A stretch of 64,000 bases of DNA. Source: Ailanthus altissimus. Taxonomy: Eukaryota; Streptophyta; Magnoliopsida; Sapindales; Simaroubaceae. Below are positions 46,081-59,022 of the stretch, piece by piece. Location of the stretch: positions 2,058,501 through 2,122,500 of the forward strand of contig OX327696.1 of assembly GCA_946807835.1 (NCBI GenBank), written 5' to 3'. Position 1 is the stretch's first letter; every line of letters begins with the position of its first letter. Under the pieces are notes generated by a model. The model saw only the letters and a program-made list of their open reading frames with translations, was not told the DNA's origin and did no database searches. The translations under genes and the position numbers were made by a program.

Positions 46081-49000
46081 ATGGTCACACCCAAGTATGA
46101 GGTAGAGAAATTCAATGGTGCGAATGACTTTAATTTATAGAAGATGAAGGTTAAAGTGTTGTTGGTGAGCCAAAGGCTAGGCTCAGCATTAGAGGAGACT
46201 GCAGCTCCATCTAGTGATGAAGAGAAGACGCCAGAGTCATTTAAAACAGAAGCAGAAAGAATGGACATTCAAGAAAGAGCTCATAGCACAATCGTTCTGT
46301 CATTGAGTGATGAAGTAATAAGGGAAGTAGCAAGTGAGATGACGGTAATTGGTCTTTGGAAGAAGCTTGACTTTCTTTATATACAGAAATCATTGGTCAA
46401 CAGATTGCATATAAAGAAGAAGTTGTATCAGCTGTCTATGTCATAAAAGACGCCGATGAAATATGATATAGATGCATTCAATAAGATTATCTTTGATCTT
46501 AAGTCTATCAACATCAAGATAGAAGATGAAGATAGAGCAATTATCCTACTGAGTTTACTCCCCAAGAGTTATAAGAGCCTTGTTGATACGATACTCTTCG
46601 GCAGAGAGAGTTTAACGATGAGTGATGTGAAATTATCATTAAACTCAAAGTTATTAGGGAAACAGATCGAGGGCAATACAGAAAGTTTATTTGTAAGATG
46701 AAGGCCCTTATATAGAGATGGAAGGAAAATGGGCTCAAGATAGAAGTCTATGACTCATAGGAAGTGCTATTGCTGTAAGAAAGAATGACACTTCATAAAG
46801 GACTGTCCTGAGAAGAGAGCACAAGACAAGAAGAAATTGGATGTTGCGCTTGCCTATAATGATAGCTATAATAGTATAGAGATACTCGTCTCTACTGATA
46901 GTAAGAACACTGAACAATAAGTTCTTGATTCTAATTATACTTTTCACATATGCCCACACAAGTCTTGGTTTACATATTTTCAGCCTATTAGTGGTGGTAA
47001 GGTTTTAATGGGTAATGACGTTGTATGTTAGATGATGGGAATTGGTAATGTTAAGCTTAGGTTGCATGATAGGCGAGTGAGAGAGTTAACAGATGTTAAG
47101 TATGTTTTTGACTTAAAGAGAAACTTGATGTCACTAGGGACTCTAGACTATAATAGGTGTTCCATTAAGATCACAGAGGGATTTTAAGAGTTTTGAAGGG
47201 TTTCATAGTGGTGATGAGAGGTGAAAAACGCAAAGGCATTTATGTCCTTAAAGGTGAAGTCGTGAGTGGTTTTTCACTATTCTCTGTAGATGATGAGAGT
47301 ATGTAAACCAAGTTATGGCATCTTAGACTGGCACACCTAATCAAGAGAAACCTGAAAGAGTTAATCAAAAAGCGTTTAGTGAGGATACGTTCCAGCCCTT
47401 AGAGTTTTGTGAGCATTGTGTGCTTAGAAAATTACATAGGGTGAGGTTTATTACTGGCGAATACAAGACTAAGGGGACTATATACACTCGAATCTTTGGA
47501 GACCAGCTCAGACAGCTACTCGTAGTGGTGCCATGTATTTTCTCAGTTTAATTGATGACTATTCAAAAAAGTTGTGGGTCTATGTGTTAAAGAGTAAGGA
47601 TCAAGCATTTGAAATGTTTAAGACTTAGAAGATTCTTGTTGAGAATCAGACTGGCAAAAGGGTGAAGAGGTTTAGAACTGACAACGACCTTAAATTTTAC
47701 AACAAAGAGTTTAATGGGTTTTGTGTCAAGCATGGGCTTGCAAGGCATAGAATGGTGAGATCAATACCACAGTAGAATGACATAGTTGAGCGGATGAATA
47801 GAACCATACTTGAAAGGGTTAGATGCATGCTTACCAATACAAAGATGTCCAAGGCATTTTAGGGAGAAGCTGTACGGACGACAGCTTGTTTGATTAATAG
47901 AAGTCCCTCTTCAGCAATTGACTTCAAGACGCCAGAAGAGAAATGGTTTGACAATCCTCCGAAGTATAATCACCTCAAAATATTTGGCTGCCCTACCTTT
48001 GTACATGTTAAGGAGGGGAAGTTGGAACCTAGAGTTTCAAAGGGGTATTTATAGGATATCCCGAATGAGTGAAAGGATACAAGGTGTGATATAAAGACTT
48101 GACACCACTAAGAAGTATTATAAGCCATGACGTGACGTTCGATGAAATGACGATGCTAAAAACCTCCTAAAAAGTAAATATGAGGAAGAAGAACTTGTGC
48201 CCAAGGAAGACTCAGCACCCGAGTTAATAGATCCTTGAAGATGAACCAAGAATATCGACGAGTTCCTCCAAGTCCATCCAAAGAAAGACTAGGACTCGTG
48301 AGATGAAACTTGAAGAGTACCAGCTAGCCAGAAATGGGCTAAGGAGAATGATTAACCTACTAGTCAGGACATATGGTGAGACTATGAAGAGTGAAAATAA
48401 GAAAGAATGGCAGTAGGCCAGGGAAGAAGAGATTAGTTCTTTTAGGAAGAACAATACCTAGAAGTTGGTGGAGAGACCTAAAAAGAAACTAGCCGAGTAC
48501 AAATGGGTGTATAAGGTGAAGCAGGGGATACCGAGGATAGAGCCTACAAGATTCAAGGCTAGGTTAGTAGTATAAGGTTTTACTCAGAGAGAGGAGTTGA
48601 TTTTAATGAGATATTCTCTCCGGTCGTTAATCACACATCTATTAGGATTTTGTTAGCCATATGTGTAACCTTGATTTACATCGAGAGCAGATGGATGTAA
48701 AGACAGCTTTTCTACATGAAGATCTTGAAGAGACGATATACATGGCACAGCCGCAAAGGTTCGAGGAGACCGGGAAAGAAGATCATGCTTGTTTGCTAAA
48801 AAAGTCATTATACAGGTTAAAGCAATCACCTAGACAATGGTATAAGAGATTTAATGAGTTTATGATGACTTATGGCTTTAGTAGGAGTAAATATGGTGGA
48901 TGCGTGTACTTCAAGAACATAAGTTATGAGATGATGTATTTGCTTCTGTACGTCAATGATATGTTGATCGCATGTAAGAACATGAAAGAAATACAGAAGC

Positions 49001-49925
49001 TCAAGAAGAAGTTGAGTGGCCAGTTTGAGATAAAGAATTTGGGAAGCAGTAAAGAGAATTTTGGGTATGAATATTGTGAGGGAAAGAAAAGATGTTATCT
49101 TCTTGTTCTAACAGCGATATATACTCAACATTCTAGAGAAGTTTGGTATGTCCAACGTAAAGGCTGTCTCTACTCCTTTGGCTATGCATTTTAGACTTTC
49201 AGCAGTACAATCACCGACATTCGAAGAGGAGAAACTGCAGATGAGAAAAGTAACGTATGTAAGCGCTGTGGGGAGCATCATGTATGCAATGGTTTGCACA
49301 AGATCAGATATAGCACTGGCTGTGAGTGTGGTGAGTATATACATGGTAAATCCGGGTAAGGATCGCTAGCTTGGAGTGAAGTGGATTCTGAGATATCTAA
49401 AGGGGACGTCAAATCACGGGTTGATATATAAGAGGGATGAGGACAATAGTAAAATGGTAAGACGGTACGTAGACTCAGATTATGCAAGTGATATAGACAA
49501 GAAAAGATCATTGATAGGCTACGTATTTACAGTGTTTGGGTGTAGTATTTTTGAAGATCAGTTTTATAACATGTGGTTGCATTATCTACTATAGATGTGG
49601 AGTACATAGCTATTAGTGAAGCTATTTAGGAGGCCGTGTGGTTGAAAGGCATATGGGTAGAGGTATTGGCTAGTGAAGATGTGAACACCAGTGTATATTG
49701 TGACAGCCATAGTGCCATACACCTAAGTAAGCATCAAGTATTCCACGAGAGGTTGAAACACATTGATGTGAGGCTTTATTACATTCGAGAGCTTTTTCAA
49801 AGTAGTGAAGTTAGTCTAACGAAGATAGCATCGTCTAAAAATCGTGCTGATATATTGACTAAGCCATTGCCCTCGGTTAAGTTCATCCTATGCAAGGACT
49901 TAACTGGAGTCACTACTTTGTGAGG
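46081..49925 (+). pseudogene. Copia polyprotein (gag-pro-int-RT-RH), decayed
   Basis: The ATG at 46081 (MVTPKYEVEKFNGANDFN) begins gag, followed by a stop. A zinc knuckle (CYCCKKE, HFIKDC) comes at about 46765. The protease motif is altered (VLDSN instead of LDSG) at about 46923. Integrase blocks follow (LWHLRLAHL, FCEHCVL, FRTDND, about 47310-47900). Reverse transcriptase includes QMDVKTAFLHEDLEETIYM and LKKSLYRLKQSPRQWYKRF. Its active-site box reads LLYVNDMLIA where YVDD is expected, so a catalytic Asp is lost. RNase H has VYCDSHSAIHLSKHQVFHER, then KNRADILTKPL (about 49700-49900). More than ten stops or frameshifts are present. Confidence 0.92.
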
Positions 49926-49992
49926 GTGACCGAAGATGAAGAAATGAGAGATCGAGTTACTTTATGGATGATTTTGAATCAAAGAGGGAATT

Positions 49993-50683
49993 TGTGAGAA
50001 CATTGATTAAAAGTCATCGGAACATGATTTAGAGAGCAAGCCAAGTACCTAGGGTGCGTGAAGATCGAAGATGGATGCAAAAAGAGGCGAAAGATTAAGG
50101 GAATAGTGACCAGGCTCCAGTGCTGTGGCAACCAGGCACCAGCGTCGCGGTGCCAGATGACGAGCGCCAAGCAACGAGCGCCGTGGTACCCATGTGAAAT
50201 CCACCAGCGCCGCAGGGGTGAGCGCCGTGGTAGTGGGCGTGGGAAGTGTTTCCTGAATTGAGACTTCCTTATTTCATCTCCCATTTATTTCAGGATTCTC
50301 TAATACAACTCCCACACATTAAGGGTAAACCTAGGACGTCCTAAAGCCTATATAAAGGCTATCAATTGGCTTATAAATACATCTTTGTGATAACTCAATA
50401 AATCTAAGTGATCATTGAAGAAGTCTTTGTGAGAGAAAATCCCTATAATACAAGAGAGAGTTTTATTTGTAATCTTTATTATAAAAGGCACACTTTATGA
50501 GTGCCTTGTGATTCATAATAAGAGAAGAGTGTGATCTTGATCCGCCATGGAGGTAGGTAAGTTGCCGAACCACATAATTCTTTATGTGTTCTTCTTCTAC
50601 CCTTTCTCTCTTTATTCTTTAATTACTTATTCTACATATATTGCTTGGGTGATTTTGCTTATTTGTGTGCTTCCACTTTAATA
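49993..50683 (+). repeat. 3' LTR of the full-length Copia
   Basis: It starts TGTGAGAACATTGATT. It is about 45 bp longer than the 5' LTR, with a longer GC-rich block (about 50107-50240) of CCAGCGCCGC and GAGCGCCGTGGT units. The clear divergence between the two LTRs points to an old insertion. Confidence 0.88.
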
Positions 50684-51442
50684 AGCATCATGGCATTTTC
50701 CCTTTCTTATCAACTTGAAACAAAGAAGAAATTTAGATCTTATAGTTCTCAGGTTGCCATCTTTGTTAGGTTTGTCTTCTTTAGCAAAACTAGATCTCAG
50801 TGACTGTAATCTTAGGGAAGAATCCATCCTTGTTGATATTGGTAGCTTATTTGCATTAGAAGAGTTATATTTAAGGAAAAAAATTTTGTTTCTCTATTTA
50901 GAACCTATAATCGTCTTTCAAAGCTTAAAGAACTTAAGTTGGAAGATTGCAAGAGACTTCAATCTCCACCAGAACTTCCATCCAAAATTGAGAAAGTTAA
51001 CATAAATGGTTGTGTTTCCCTAAAAATATTATCAGATGCATTTAAATTGTTTATTTCCTAGTTGTTCTTGTACATTGATTGCAGAAATTACTCAAAATGT
51101 CTTGCCGCAACAGTTTACTATTTTCAATACTAAAAGGTTCCTAAGGTCAGTCTCTCTCTCTGTTTCTCTCACTTTTGCCACGCATTATACAACAATTTGG
51201 CAATTGTTTTATTTTTTTTCTTCCTTATTTTCCCTTTTTGGTTGCAGTTTATGTCAATTACTATAAGTTGGTTTGACATTGTTGTCATTGGAAATAATAT
51301 TCCAGAGTGATTCAGCTATCAGAGTGAGCGTTCTTTATTAAAATTTTTAAATCCTCCTTATTTGAATAATAAAAAAGGGTTGTTGGGATACACTATGTGC
51401 TTTTTTTCTTATATCCATAAAAATCCACCTAAAATCAAACAA
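50684..51442 (+). pseudogene. TNL pseudogene, LRR end and C-JID part after the Copia insertion
   Basis: It continues the paralogue exactly where it was split and follows 2790-3540 of the intact gene: LRR end (LRLPSLLGLSSLAKLDLSDC), the last intron with its CT-rich start, and the beginning of the C-JID exon (SWFDIVVIGNNIPE then a stop). Stops and frameshifts are present in both exons. It is cut at 51442 by another Copia LTR. The last ~470 bp of the C-JID exon are not found. Confidence 0.92.
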
Positions 51443-52180
51443 TGTTACGGATATCAAGCCATGCACTTTAGTTTGACACTTCTATGGCATTAGCTAAGCC
51501 ACAGCCTTGATACTCTTTATACTTTATGCACAATAAAAAATGATAATTCACACCATAAGTAAGACATATAAGATTAACACATTAATAAATATAAAGAAAA
51601 TAAACCAATCAATAAGACACAAGATATATGTGATTCGGCTCAAAATTGCATACGTTCACGGAGGATCCATGATCCAGTTTCTTGTTATTGATATAGATCA
51701 CTAAGTATCTTCTTACATCATTAATGATCCCACATGACCCCTTAGTATCTCTCATAGAGACCTCTAAATATCTACCCTTGATCACTATAATTTCTCCAAG
51801 ACATCTTAGTATCTTCTCATAAGAGATTTTTACAATGAATACAAAAATAGCCCAAGCATCTAAGCAAAAAAAAAAAATATATGGTGTTTCTTTTGTTCAC
51901 TCAAGTACCAAAAGAAAACACTCCTTAAAAGGTTACACCTAAGTGCACCACGCACTTAGTGCCTACCTAACTCCTCTATTATCTTTTATGGTTACATGTT
52001 GAAACTTTAGATGTTTGTCTTTTTCTTGTGTTTAGAAGGGTTTATATAGTGAATAAAATAGTATTAGAAACCTTAAACCTAGTTGGAATAAGAGCCTTTA
52101 AACTTATAAGAGCTCTAATCCCACTTAAAGAAGTCAATTGAACCAAAACAAGTAATACCCTAAAGTTGCTGCATATGAAT
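51443..52180 (-). repeat. 3' LTR of the truncated Copia (inner border approximate)
   Basis: The outer end TGTTACGG is clear, as it interrupts TNL homology. On the minus strand a TATA-like CTATATAAACCC lies at about 52030-52045. The inner border is only estimated, because the second LTR is missing. Confidence 0.6.
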
Positions 52181-52596
52181 TTTGGTTTATATATACCTAG
52201 TTTAGATCTGATAACCATTGGATGATTAGAAATTGATAAGGGGTTTAAGATATGTGATGTAGATGGATGTTGTGTATTGGATTCAGGATATGTGATTGCA
52301 GAATGGTTTGTTAGCTGATGTGAAGAAATTTGATTATTTAAACTAGATGAATGGGTAGCTGAATGATCTATATATTGATGTGGTGAGGTTTGATTATATT
52401 GTGAGTTGTATGATGGTGTTATTTGTAAGCCAGGTGCCTCTTGCTGTATCAGTAGATGAGCTTAAAGTAAGATCTATACTGTTGATGTATTGAGGGTAAG
52501 TGATAGGTACTGATATACTGGATACAAAGTAAGGCTATGATTTAGATAGTAGCATTACTTTCAGAAGCAAACAACTTTTTATAAGGACTAAACTCA

Positions 52597-52824
52597 TCAA
52601 AAGAGATTATGTCTTGCTATGTAAATCTTGCCAGATGAATGAAGACATTTGTGTGCTTTATGAACAGAACTATAGCCCAAGAATACATACTTTTTACAAT
52701 GGAAACTAAATTTATGTCTTTGATAAGGCTTGAGAAGAGGGAAATAGGCACATCCAAAAGTTTTAAAAAATTTATAATTAAGCAAATTGTTATGTAATTG
52801 TGTGTATGGAATTTTGTAATTCAA
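52597..52824 (-). pseudogene. Copia integrase C-terminal remnant
   Basis: The minus strand encodes FFKTFGCAYFPLLKPYQRHK, then KYVFLGYSSVHKAHKCL and GKIYIARHNLF. This is the conserved stretch that follows the integrase core in Copia polyproteins. A stop-ridden continuation lies on both sides, with a gag-pre-integrase remnant at 53435-53695 containing KGLYKL. Confidence 0.88.
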
Positions 52825-53696
52825 GATTGATATGGAAAGTCTATTTATAAGGAAAGAAGATGGATGAAAAGCTTCCTACTAGAAGATCAAGGAAATTTTG
52901 GCTTGAGCTAACAGAGTCAGTCCTATTTCAACAAGTTGCTAATATTTCTCTCCACAACTCTATTTTGATGATACGTGTATGGACAAGTTATCATAAATTA
53001 AACCTCATTTTGTTTTAAATAGTCGGAGAATGGTCTAAACTCTCTCATCCCCCTTTAATTAGATTGAACTGCTTTAATGGTTATGTAAAACTGCTTATCA
53101 ACCTATTTTTGAAAATTGATAAAAATACTTAAAGTTTTAGACTTGAAATTTAAAGGAAAAATCTAACAATATCTTGAAAAATCATCAATAATATGAAAGA
53201 AATAATTGAAACCATCTCTATTCTCAAAGGTAGCTAGACCCTAGACATCTAAATAAATCATTTAACGAGGCTTTTTAGATTTAATCATTTTAGAGGGAAA
53301 TTAAGCTTGTGCATTTTACCCATCTAACATTCATCACAGAAGACTATTTCTATATTTGCATTCCTTATATTGAGTTCTTTACAATTAAGTACATTGTTCA
53401 GAATCAATGGACTTGGATGTCCAAGCCTTTAATGTCATGAGCAATAATTTGTTTGACTATTGTTATCACAATTTTTAATTGCAACAAAGGACTCAATAAA
53501 AGAATTTTTATTTTGAAACGTAAAGTTTTGAGAACGTGAGCCGATGGCACCAAGTTGACTCTTATTTATATTACAATAAGGTGCAGTTGTTTTAAAAGAA
53601 GACAATAAGGACTTTGGTTTAAGAACAAGGAAACTGTCTAGATTCTCATACCTAACATTTTGTATTAGGGGTAACAGCTTATATAGACCCTTCACA

Positions 53697-55275
53697 GTAA
53701 CACCCTGAGATTATATTTTAGAAAGTCTTATGGCCACAAGTATAAACCTCAAAAAATATATCCTAAAAGGATAAATAATATCACAAAAGTGTTTGTGGAT
53801 ATTGTTTAAGGAAATATAAATTTAGAGATAAGTTGATGGTTGAGCAAATAGAGATTTGACCGTGATGATCTATATCTCTGCTATTCCAGGATTTATGATG
53901 AGGGATTATACAAATATGTAATAACGTCAACTTAGATGGTTTAACGCGCTAATTTGTAATATTCATAACGTGTATGTGGCATCGTTCACAGACGTATGGA
54001 GGAGCTCCATATAAAAAATTAGGTGTTGACCTAGAGAGTCTCACAATATGAAGTGTACTCGTTGCGCACTGTGGTAGCAGACTAGATTGAATAAATCGAT
54101 TCAATAAATTCCAGTAAAATAGAATAATTCTTTCGGTATCTCTCGGGATTTGCATTTATCAAGACTTAATTGTTAAGTACATCATTGAATTAATTAACAA
54201 GAGTTTTTAAGCAATATGATGTTGACAAATGGCACAATTTGGTCCACGATTTAATTTTACCTTAGTTTTACCATTTAACCTTGGTAGTAAAAATTAGTAA
54301 AATAAAAAATAATTATTCAAAATTGTTTTGAATAATTAAATTAGATATTATTATTATATTATTAGATAATATGATAATATATTAATCATGGCCATTGTAT
54401 TTTTAATACAATGAGGGGTCTAGATGTTGGTCATTTATTTACCTATTATAATTAAAGTAATTATATTTGTATTGTAAAGATTAATTTAAGTAGTCATTAT
54501 TCTAATGCTTGATAAAATTAATCATAAGTGGGAGACCAACAATAAAATTAGCAGAGCAATTATTTTTGTTTAATCAAAGTGTTGAATAACAAAAACAAAA
54601 TTTTTATAACAATTGAATTGATTCATTCAATTTTGAAGGTGAGATTCGGTCAAGCTCATTAAAGGTAAGTGAGAGAGTTTTGGTTTTGTGTTTTTTCCAA
54701 GTGTTGAATGCAAAAAGAATTTCTTTCATCTTCTTCTCTTATGGATGGATAAAAATGCGTAAAAGAAAATGGAGAAAGAGATTAATAATTGTAGACAAGA
54801 GTTATGCGAAATTAATTAATCTATGGAAATTGTTTCCATAATTTAAACAAGAGTTGTATGTAAATGTTTACCATCTCTATTTAAGAATCAAATAATTTGT
54901 ATTCAAAGAGTTTGAATACATGTGCTGAAAATTGTAAAACTAAGTTACCATTCTAGCTCCATAATCCCACCAAACCGCTATGGACTAGAATTATTCAACA
55001 ATTCACTTAAAGGTGAGCTCTACAATTGGATTGTTGGAGGACTTGAAGATTTTGTAAAGCTACCTTCATTAAATAAGTGTTCTTTACATTTTTGTTTTAT
55101 GTATACAATTGTTCATCTTGTATAAGTTGTTGTATAATAGTTATACTTGAGCATATATAGGATATATGTGGTTAAATTTATTAAATTGAGTGTATTTGTT
55201 AAGCATGCTTCAGCTGCATGTAGTAAATTTTGAAATTACGGATACACTCTTATGTCACACACTCGATTTCCAACA
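53697..55275. repeat. Solo LTR, family S, copy 3 (5'-truncated, diverged)
   Basis: It aligns with copy 1 from about position 14785 of that copy onward: AGTCTTATGGCCACAAG, TTTGTAATATTCATAACGTG and GACCTAGAGAGTC are shared words. It ends TTCCAACA at 55275, like the other two copies. The first ~0.8 kb is missing. Copies 1 and 2 keep their whole length, so this is the oldest or most damaged copy. Confidence 0.75.
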
Positions 55276-56256
55276 TAAATATCTAGAGAAATTCTTATGC
55301 ACCATAATAAACTTGCATGGCTACTATAGCTATACATCCACATGGATTTGGGCATCTTATTGAATATAATTATTTTAAATATTATAATTATAATTATAAT
55401 TTTAATTTCAATTACGTTAAATGGTATTAACTTTTTTATTACCACATATGCTGCCCATAACTAATGTCCTAATAGCTCTCAACAATAAATTAGTCTGTAT
55501 CTTATCCTTTACTTCTTGCTTAAGTTTAACTATGTTAGTATCTTAATCCTGCATCTCTCGAATATGCTCAGTCAATATAGGCTTAACTAAAAAATGTGCT
55601 AGAAAAACTCTAGATCCATCAATTGACAATTAAATCCCATAGATCTCAATTCAACCAATAGTGGAAAATAAATCACTTTCAAATAAGCTAAAGAGCTAAA
55701 AGACTTCCTATTAAGTGCATTTACACCATATTAGTCTACCTAGATGATAGTCATAATCCTTAATCAACTCTAACCATCTTCGTTGTCTCTAGTTCAGGTC
55801 ATTCTATATAAATAAATACTTCACAATCTTATGATCAGTGAAGATCTAACATAAGACACCATATAAATAATGTCCTCAAAAGTCTTTAGTGTAAACATTA
55901 TTATTGCCAATTCCAGATCATAAATTTGATAATTCAACTCATGATTCTTACTCTATTTAAAAACTTAGCTTATCTCATTCTCGTGTTGCATCAGTACACA
56001 CCTTAATCCCTATCTAAAAGCATCACTATAAACAATAAATCCTTTAGTCCTAAATAGAAATAAAGGAACAAAATATGAAGGCAACATCTTCTTAAGTTCT
56101 TGAAAATATCTTCACATTCATTTGTCCACTCAAACATTACATTATTTTTTGTCGACTTTGTAAATGGTGCAGGAATCTTGAAAAAATTGTTAAAAAAACC
56201 TTTAGTAATAATCTGCTTCACCGAGAAAACTTCTCACTTCTGCTAGTTTTTTTACT
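55276..56256 (-). mobile_element. Ty3/Gypsy pol fragment (RT end, RNase H)
   Basis: Read on the minus strand from 56256: LAEVRSFLGEADYY, FEWTNECEDIF, GFIVYSDAF, KNHELNYQIYDLELAI and DNEDG-like RNase H sequence, then a connection to integrase (NRKSFSSL). This pattern is that of chromovirus-type Gypsy elements. Many stops are present. It meets an unrelated plus-strand Gypsy at about 56256, and no LTR was found for it. Confidence 0.8.
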
Positions 56257-56904
56257 CGTCGATAGATCAATAAAACTGCCAAGAGAGATAGTGGAAAATG
56301 TGTTAGTTCAAGTTGATAAATTCATATATCCTATGGATTTTATTGTCTTGAACACAAAATTTGTTAAAGGATGTCATCCGATACCTATTATTTTAGGTCG
56401 TACATTTTTAACAACTTTTAAATTTTTGATTAATTACAAGAATGACGTAATGAAGCTTTCATTTAGAAACATGAAACTTGAGCTCTAATATTTTCAATGT
56501 TTAGGCAAACACATGAGGAGGAGGATGAAAGTGAATAAAACAACATGATTAAAACGATTGTGGAGGATCATTTTCAAAAATAAAGTTCTACTGATCCCTT
56601 AGAAATTTGTTTAATGAATTCATTTTGAGTTAAATATAAAATTAGATCTTAAAATCTCTAATATATATTCTTTACTTGATTATGCATAGGTCATCGAAAA
56701 TAAAGGATGAAAACCAAAGTTTGAAGAATTAGGAGAAAATAAGGATAAGCAAAATGAAATTTTAAAGTTGGAGTTGAAACGTCTACCGGTTATTGAAAAT
56801 GAAAAAGGTGAGTTAATACCAACACAAGTCTCATCTAGTTGGAAGATGTGCACAGATTATAAGAAGTTGACCAAATTTTAGAAAGAGTAGTGGGACATTC
56901 CTAC
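56257..56904 (+). pseudogene. Gypsy retropepsin and start of reverse transcriptase
   Basis: It begins LVDRSIKLPREIVENVLVQV, then DKFIYPMDFIVLN and PIPIILGRTFLTTFKFLI, the C-terminal half of a Gypsy aspartic protease. A degenerate spacer follows. It ends in the RT start SSWKMCTDYKKLTK, where VCIDYRKLN is usual. It is cut at 56904 by solo-LTR copy 2. Confidence 0.85.
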
Positions 56905-59022
56905 TGTTAGGGTCAGTGCTTACATGTCATCCCTGAATGTACATATACTTGTGTATTTATACAAGTGTACATTTCTATTAAATCGCTAATACCCATTTAT
57001 ATAGTATTATGCATGTAACATTACACACATTGTAGATATGAAAGAGTTCGGATCAGATCTAAAGGCGTTTAGATAAGGGCTCATAGTGAGCCATGCTGAG
57101 AGATATAATTGCTAAATGTTAGTACAGCTAAGTGTTAGCTGGTTATAATACTCAGCAGATCCAAGAGTTGGAGCCTTGTTTATAATGGGACATAGACCTA
57201 GGAATATACTAGTAACTGCATAGTTGCAAGAGTTGCAATCAGGTGCCAGAAAATGCAAGTTGCGTAAGTATATTCTTGAATAATTGTCTTTGATCTATTT
57301 CTGTCGATGCGGGGCTATCGGTGGATACTTTTATATATAGATCACCATATATCGTACCTATAGTGTATAGATGGTCGTTTCTAGTTGACTATGAGCTTGG
57401 AGCTCGTATTGACATATGGGTATCCAGTTAGGACTAGATATAGAACAGACTCATGAGGGCCTTCGATAGACACTCAATGTAAGCCGTCAACGAAGGGTCC
57501 TCTCGAGTTGAGTAGTATACGTGGTCTTTTGACCTGAGTACCACGGTGGGCTTGTAAGTGATCCACCATACTTTAGTTCCACGCATGTCACGGACCTTTC
57601 ATGGTGTGACCGCTGGGTATCGCTATGTATGGTCCAATGCTTATGGAGTTCAGTGAGTACAGATATGGGATTTGTCAGCCCCCATATGGAGTTTGATATC
57701 TAGATGCTTCAAGACTATATCTCAAAAAGTCTTGTGGCCACAAGCAATCATCCTGGGAAAAAGTTATGCCAGTGTAGAATAATATGACAAAAGAGTTTGC
57801 GTATATTGTTCAATGAGATACAAGTCTGAAGATATGACATGGATGAACATTGGGGATTTGACGGTGATAATCTATATCCCCACACATCTAGGATATCATG
57901 ACGGAAGGACTATACATATGCGTTGTAGCCTCAGCTTGCATGGTTCAATGCGCTGATTTGTATATCTGTGGCGTGTGTGTAGGGCATTGCTTACAAACTC
58001 ATGAAATAGTTTTATTTGACGAATCGGAATGTAAGATCTAGGGAGTTCCACGATCTGGAGTGTACTCGTTGTGCATTAGGGTAGTGTGCCGGATTAAATT
58101 GTTTAATCCAGCAATATTTAGCATTACCGCGGGAATGCGTGCGTGTCTGTATTGAAATGTTAAATACAACAATTAGTCAATAATTATTATTTACTAATTG
58201 TATAATGACACGTAGTGTATTATGGACCTTCAGTTAAGTTTACTCAAGTGTGGGATTTGGTAGGACCCAATTGGAGGTGAACTTGGTAACTATTTATGAG
58301 GGATAAAATGGTCATTTTATACTTTGATTATTTAATGGTTAAATAATCAAAATATCTCTCTTATTATATTATATTATATTATTATATTATTTTATATAAT
58401 ATTATTATATTAGATAATGGATGTGAGTTGTCACCCATTATCTTTATTTTATTATTATTATATAATATATTTTATATTATTATTATATTATATTTTATAT
58501 ATATATAAAGAGAGAGTCAAAATTGAAAATGAAGAGAAGTGTGTACAGGTGACGGAAATGAAGAAGAAATGAAATCAATGGCGTCGAGAGGAAGAAAAAA
58601 AAAATTGTTTCATTTTTTTTCTCATGGTGCCATGATAAGTAATTGTGAATTGTTTCAATACTCCATTTTTTATCCTTTTGGAGAAAAGGATAAAAACACA
58701 CATTGACTTTTTAAGGTTTAAGAGTTAAACTCAGTGCTGCGTATAAGGCCGCTGTTTTAGTTTACCAAGCCTACTGTGTTGGTGACTAGAACTGTCCGCG
58801 AGTTTGTCTCCATGCGGATTCTGAGAAAATACATATATAACGTTACACGTTGTGGTGAGTCCTCTAACATTTCTAATATATTAATGTGATTAATATATTT
58901 ATTTATTGTGTTTATTGCATGTTTCACACTTCCGTTGGACTTAAATTGGTATATGATAAGTATTTAGGCAATAGACACAATTGCACATACATACACCCAC
59001 ACGTGCCTAAGATTCGCCAACA
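56905..59022. repeat. Solo LTR, family S, copy 2 (2118 bp)
   Basis: It begins TGTTAG and ends CCAACA. The perfect direct repeat CCTAC lies at 56900-56904 and 59023-59027. It is collinear with copy 1 throughout: GTGCTTACATGTCAT at its start, GAAAGAGTTCGGATCAGATC, GGTATCCAGTTAGGACT, TTGTGGCCACAAGCA. A TATA-like ATATATATAAAG lies near 58497. It is inserted in the reverse transcriptase of a plus-strand Gypsy. Confidence 0.88.

Larger units (their letters stand above)
45399..50683 (+). mobile_element. Full-length Copia retrotransposon, degenerate (5.3 kb)
   Basis: LTRs lie at 45399-46045 and 49993-50683. The left flank AACAT (45394-45398) and right flank AGCAT (50684-50688) fit a 5-bp target duplication with one later substitution, judged against the intact TNL gene, which reads ATCAACATCATGG here. 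Internally: a primer-binding-like site (46053), gag, protease, integrase, reverse transcriptase, RNase H, and a purine tract AAAGAGGGA (49981-49989) before the 3' LTR. Stops occur throughout. It split the TNL pseudogene. Confidence 0.92.
51443..53696 (-). mobile_element. Truncated minus-strand Copia element
   Basis: The plus-strand reading begins TGTTACGG at 51443, the outer end of a 3' LTR in minus orientation. Minus-strand coding remnants follow: a polar linker (about 52190-52560), an integrase C-terminal piece (52597-52824) and a gag-pre-integrase piece (about 53435-53695). Reverse transcriptase, RNase H, gag and the 5' LTR are absent. The right end abuts a truncated solo-LTR copy at about 53697. 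Inserted into the TNL pseudogene. Confidence 0.8.
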
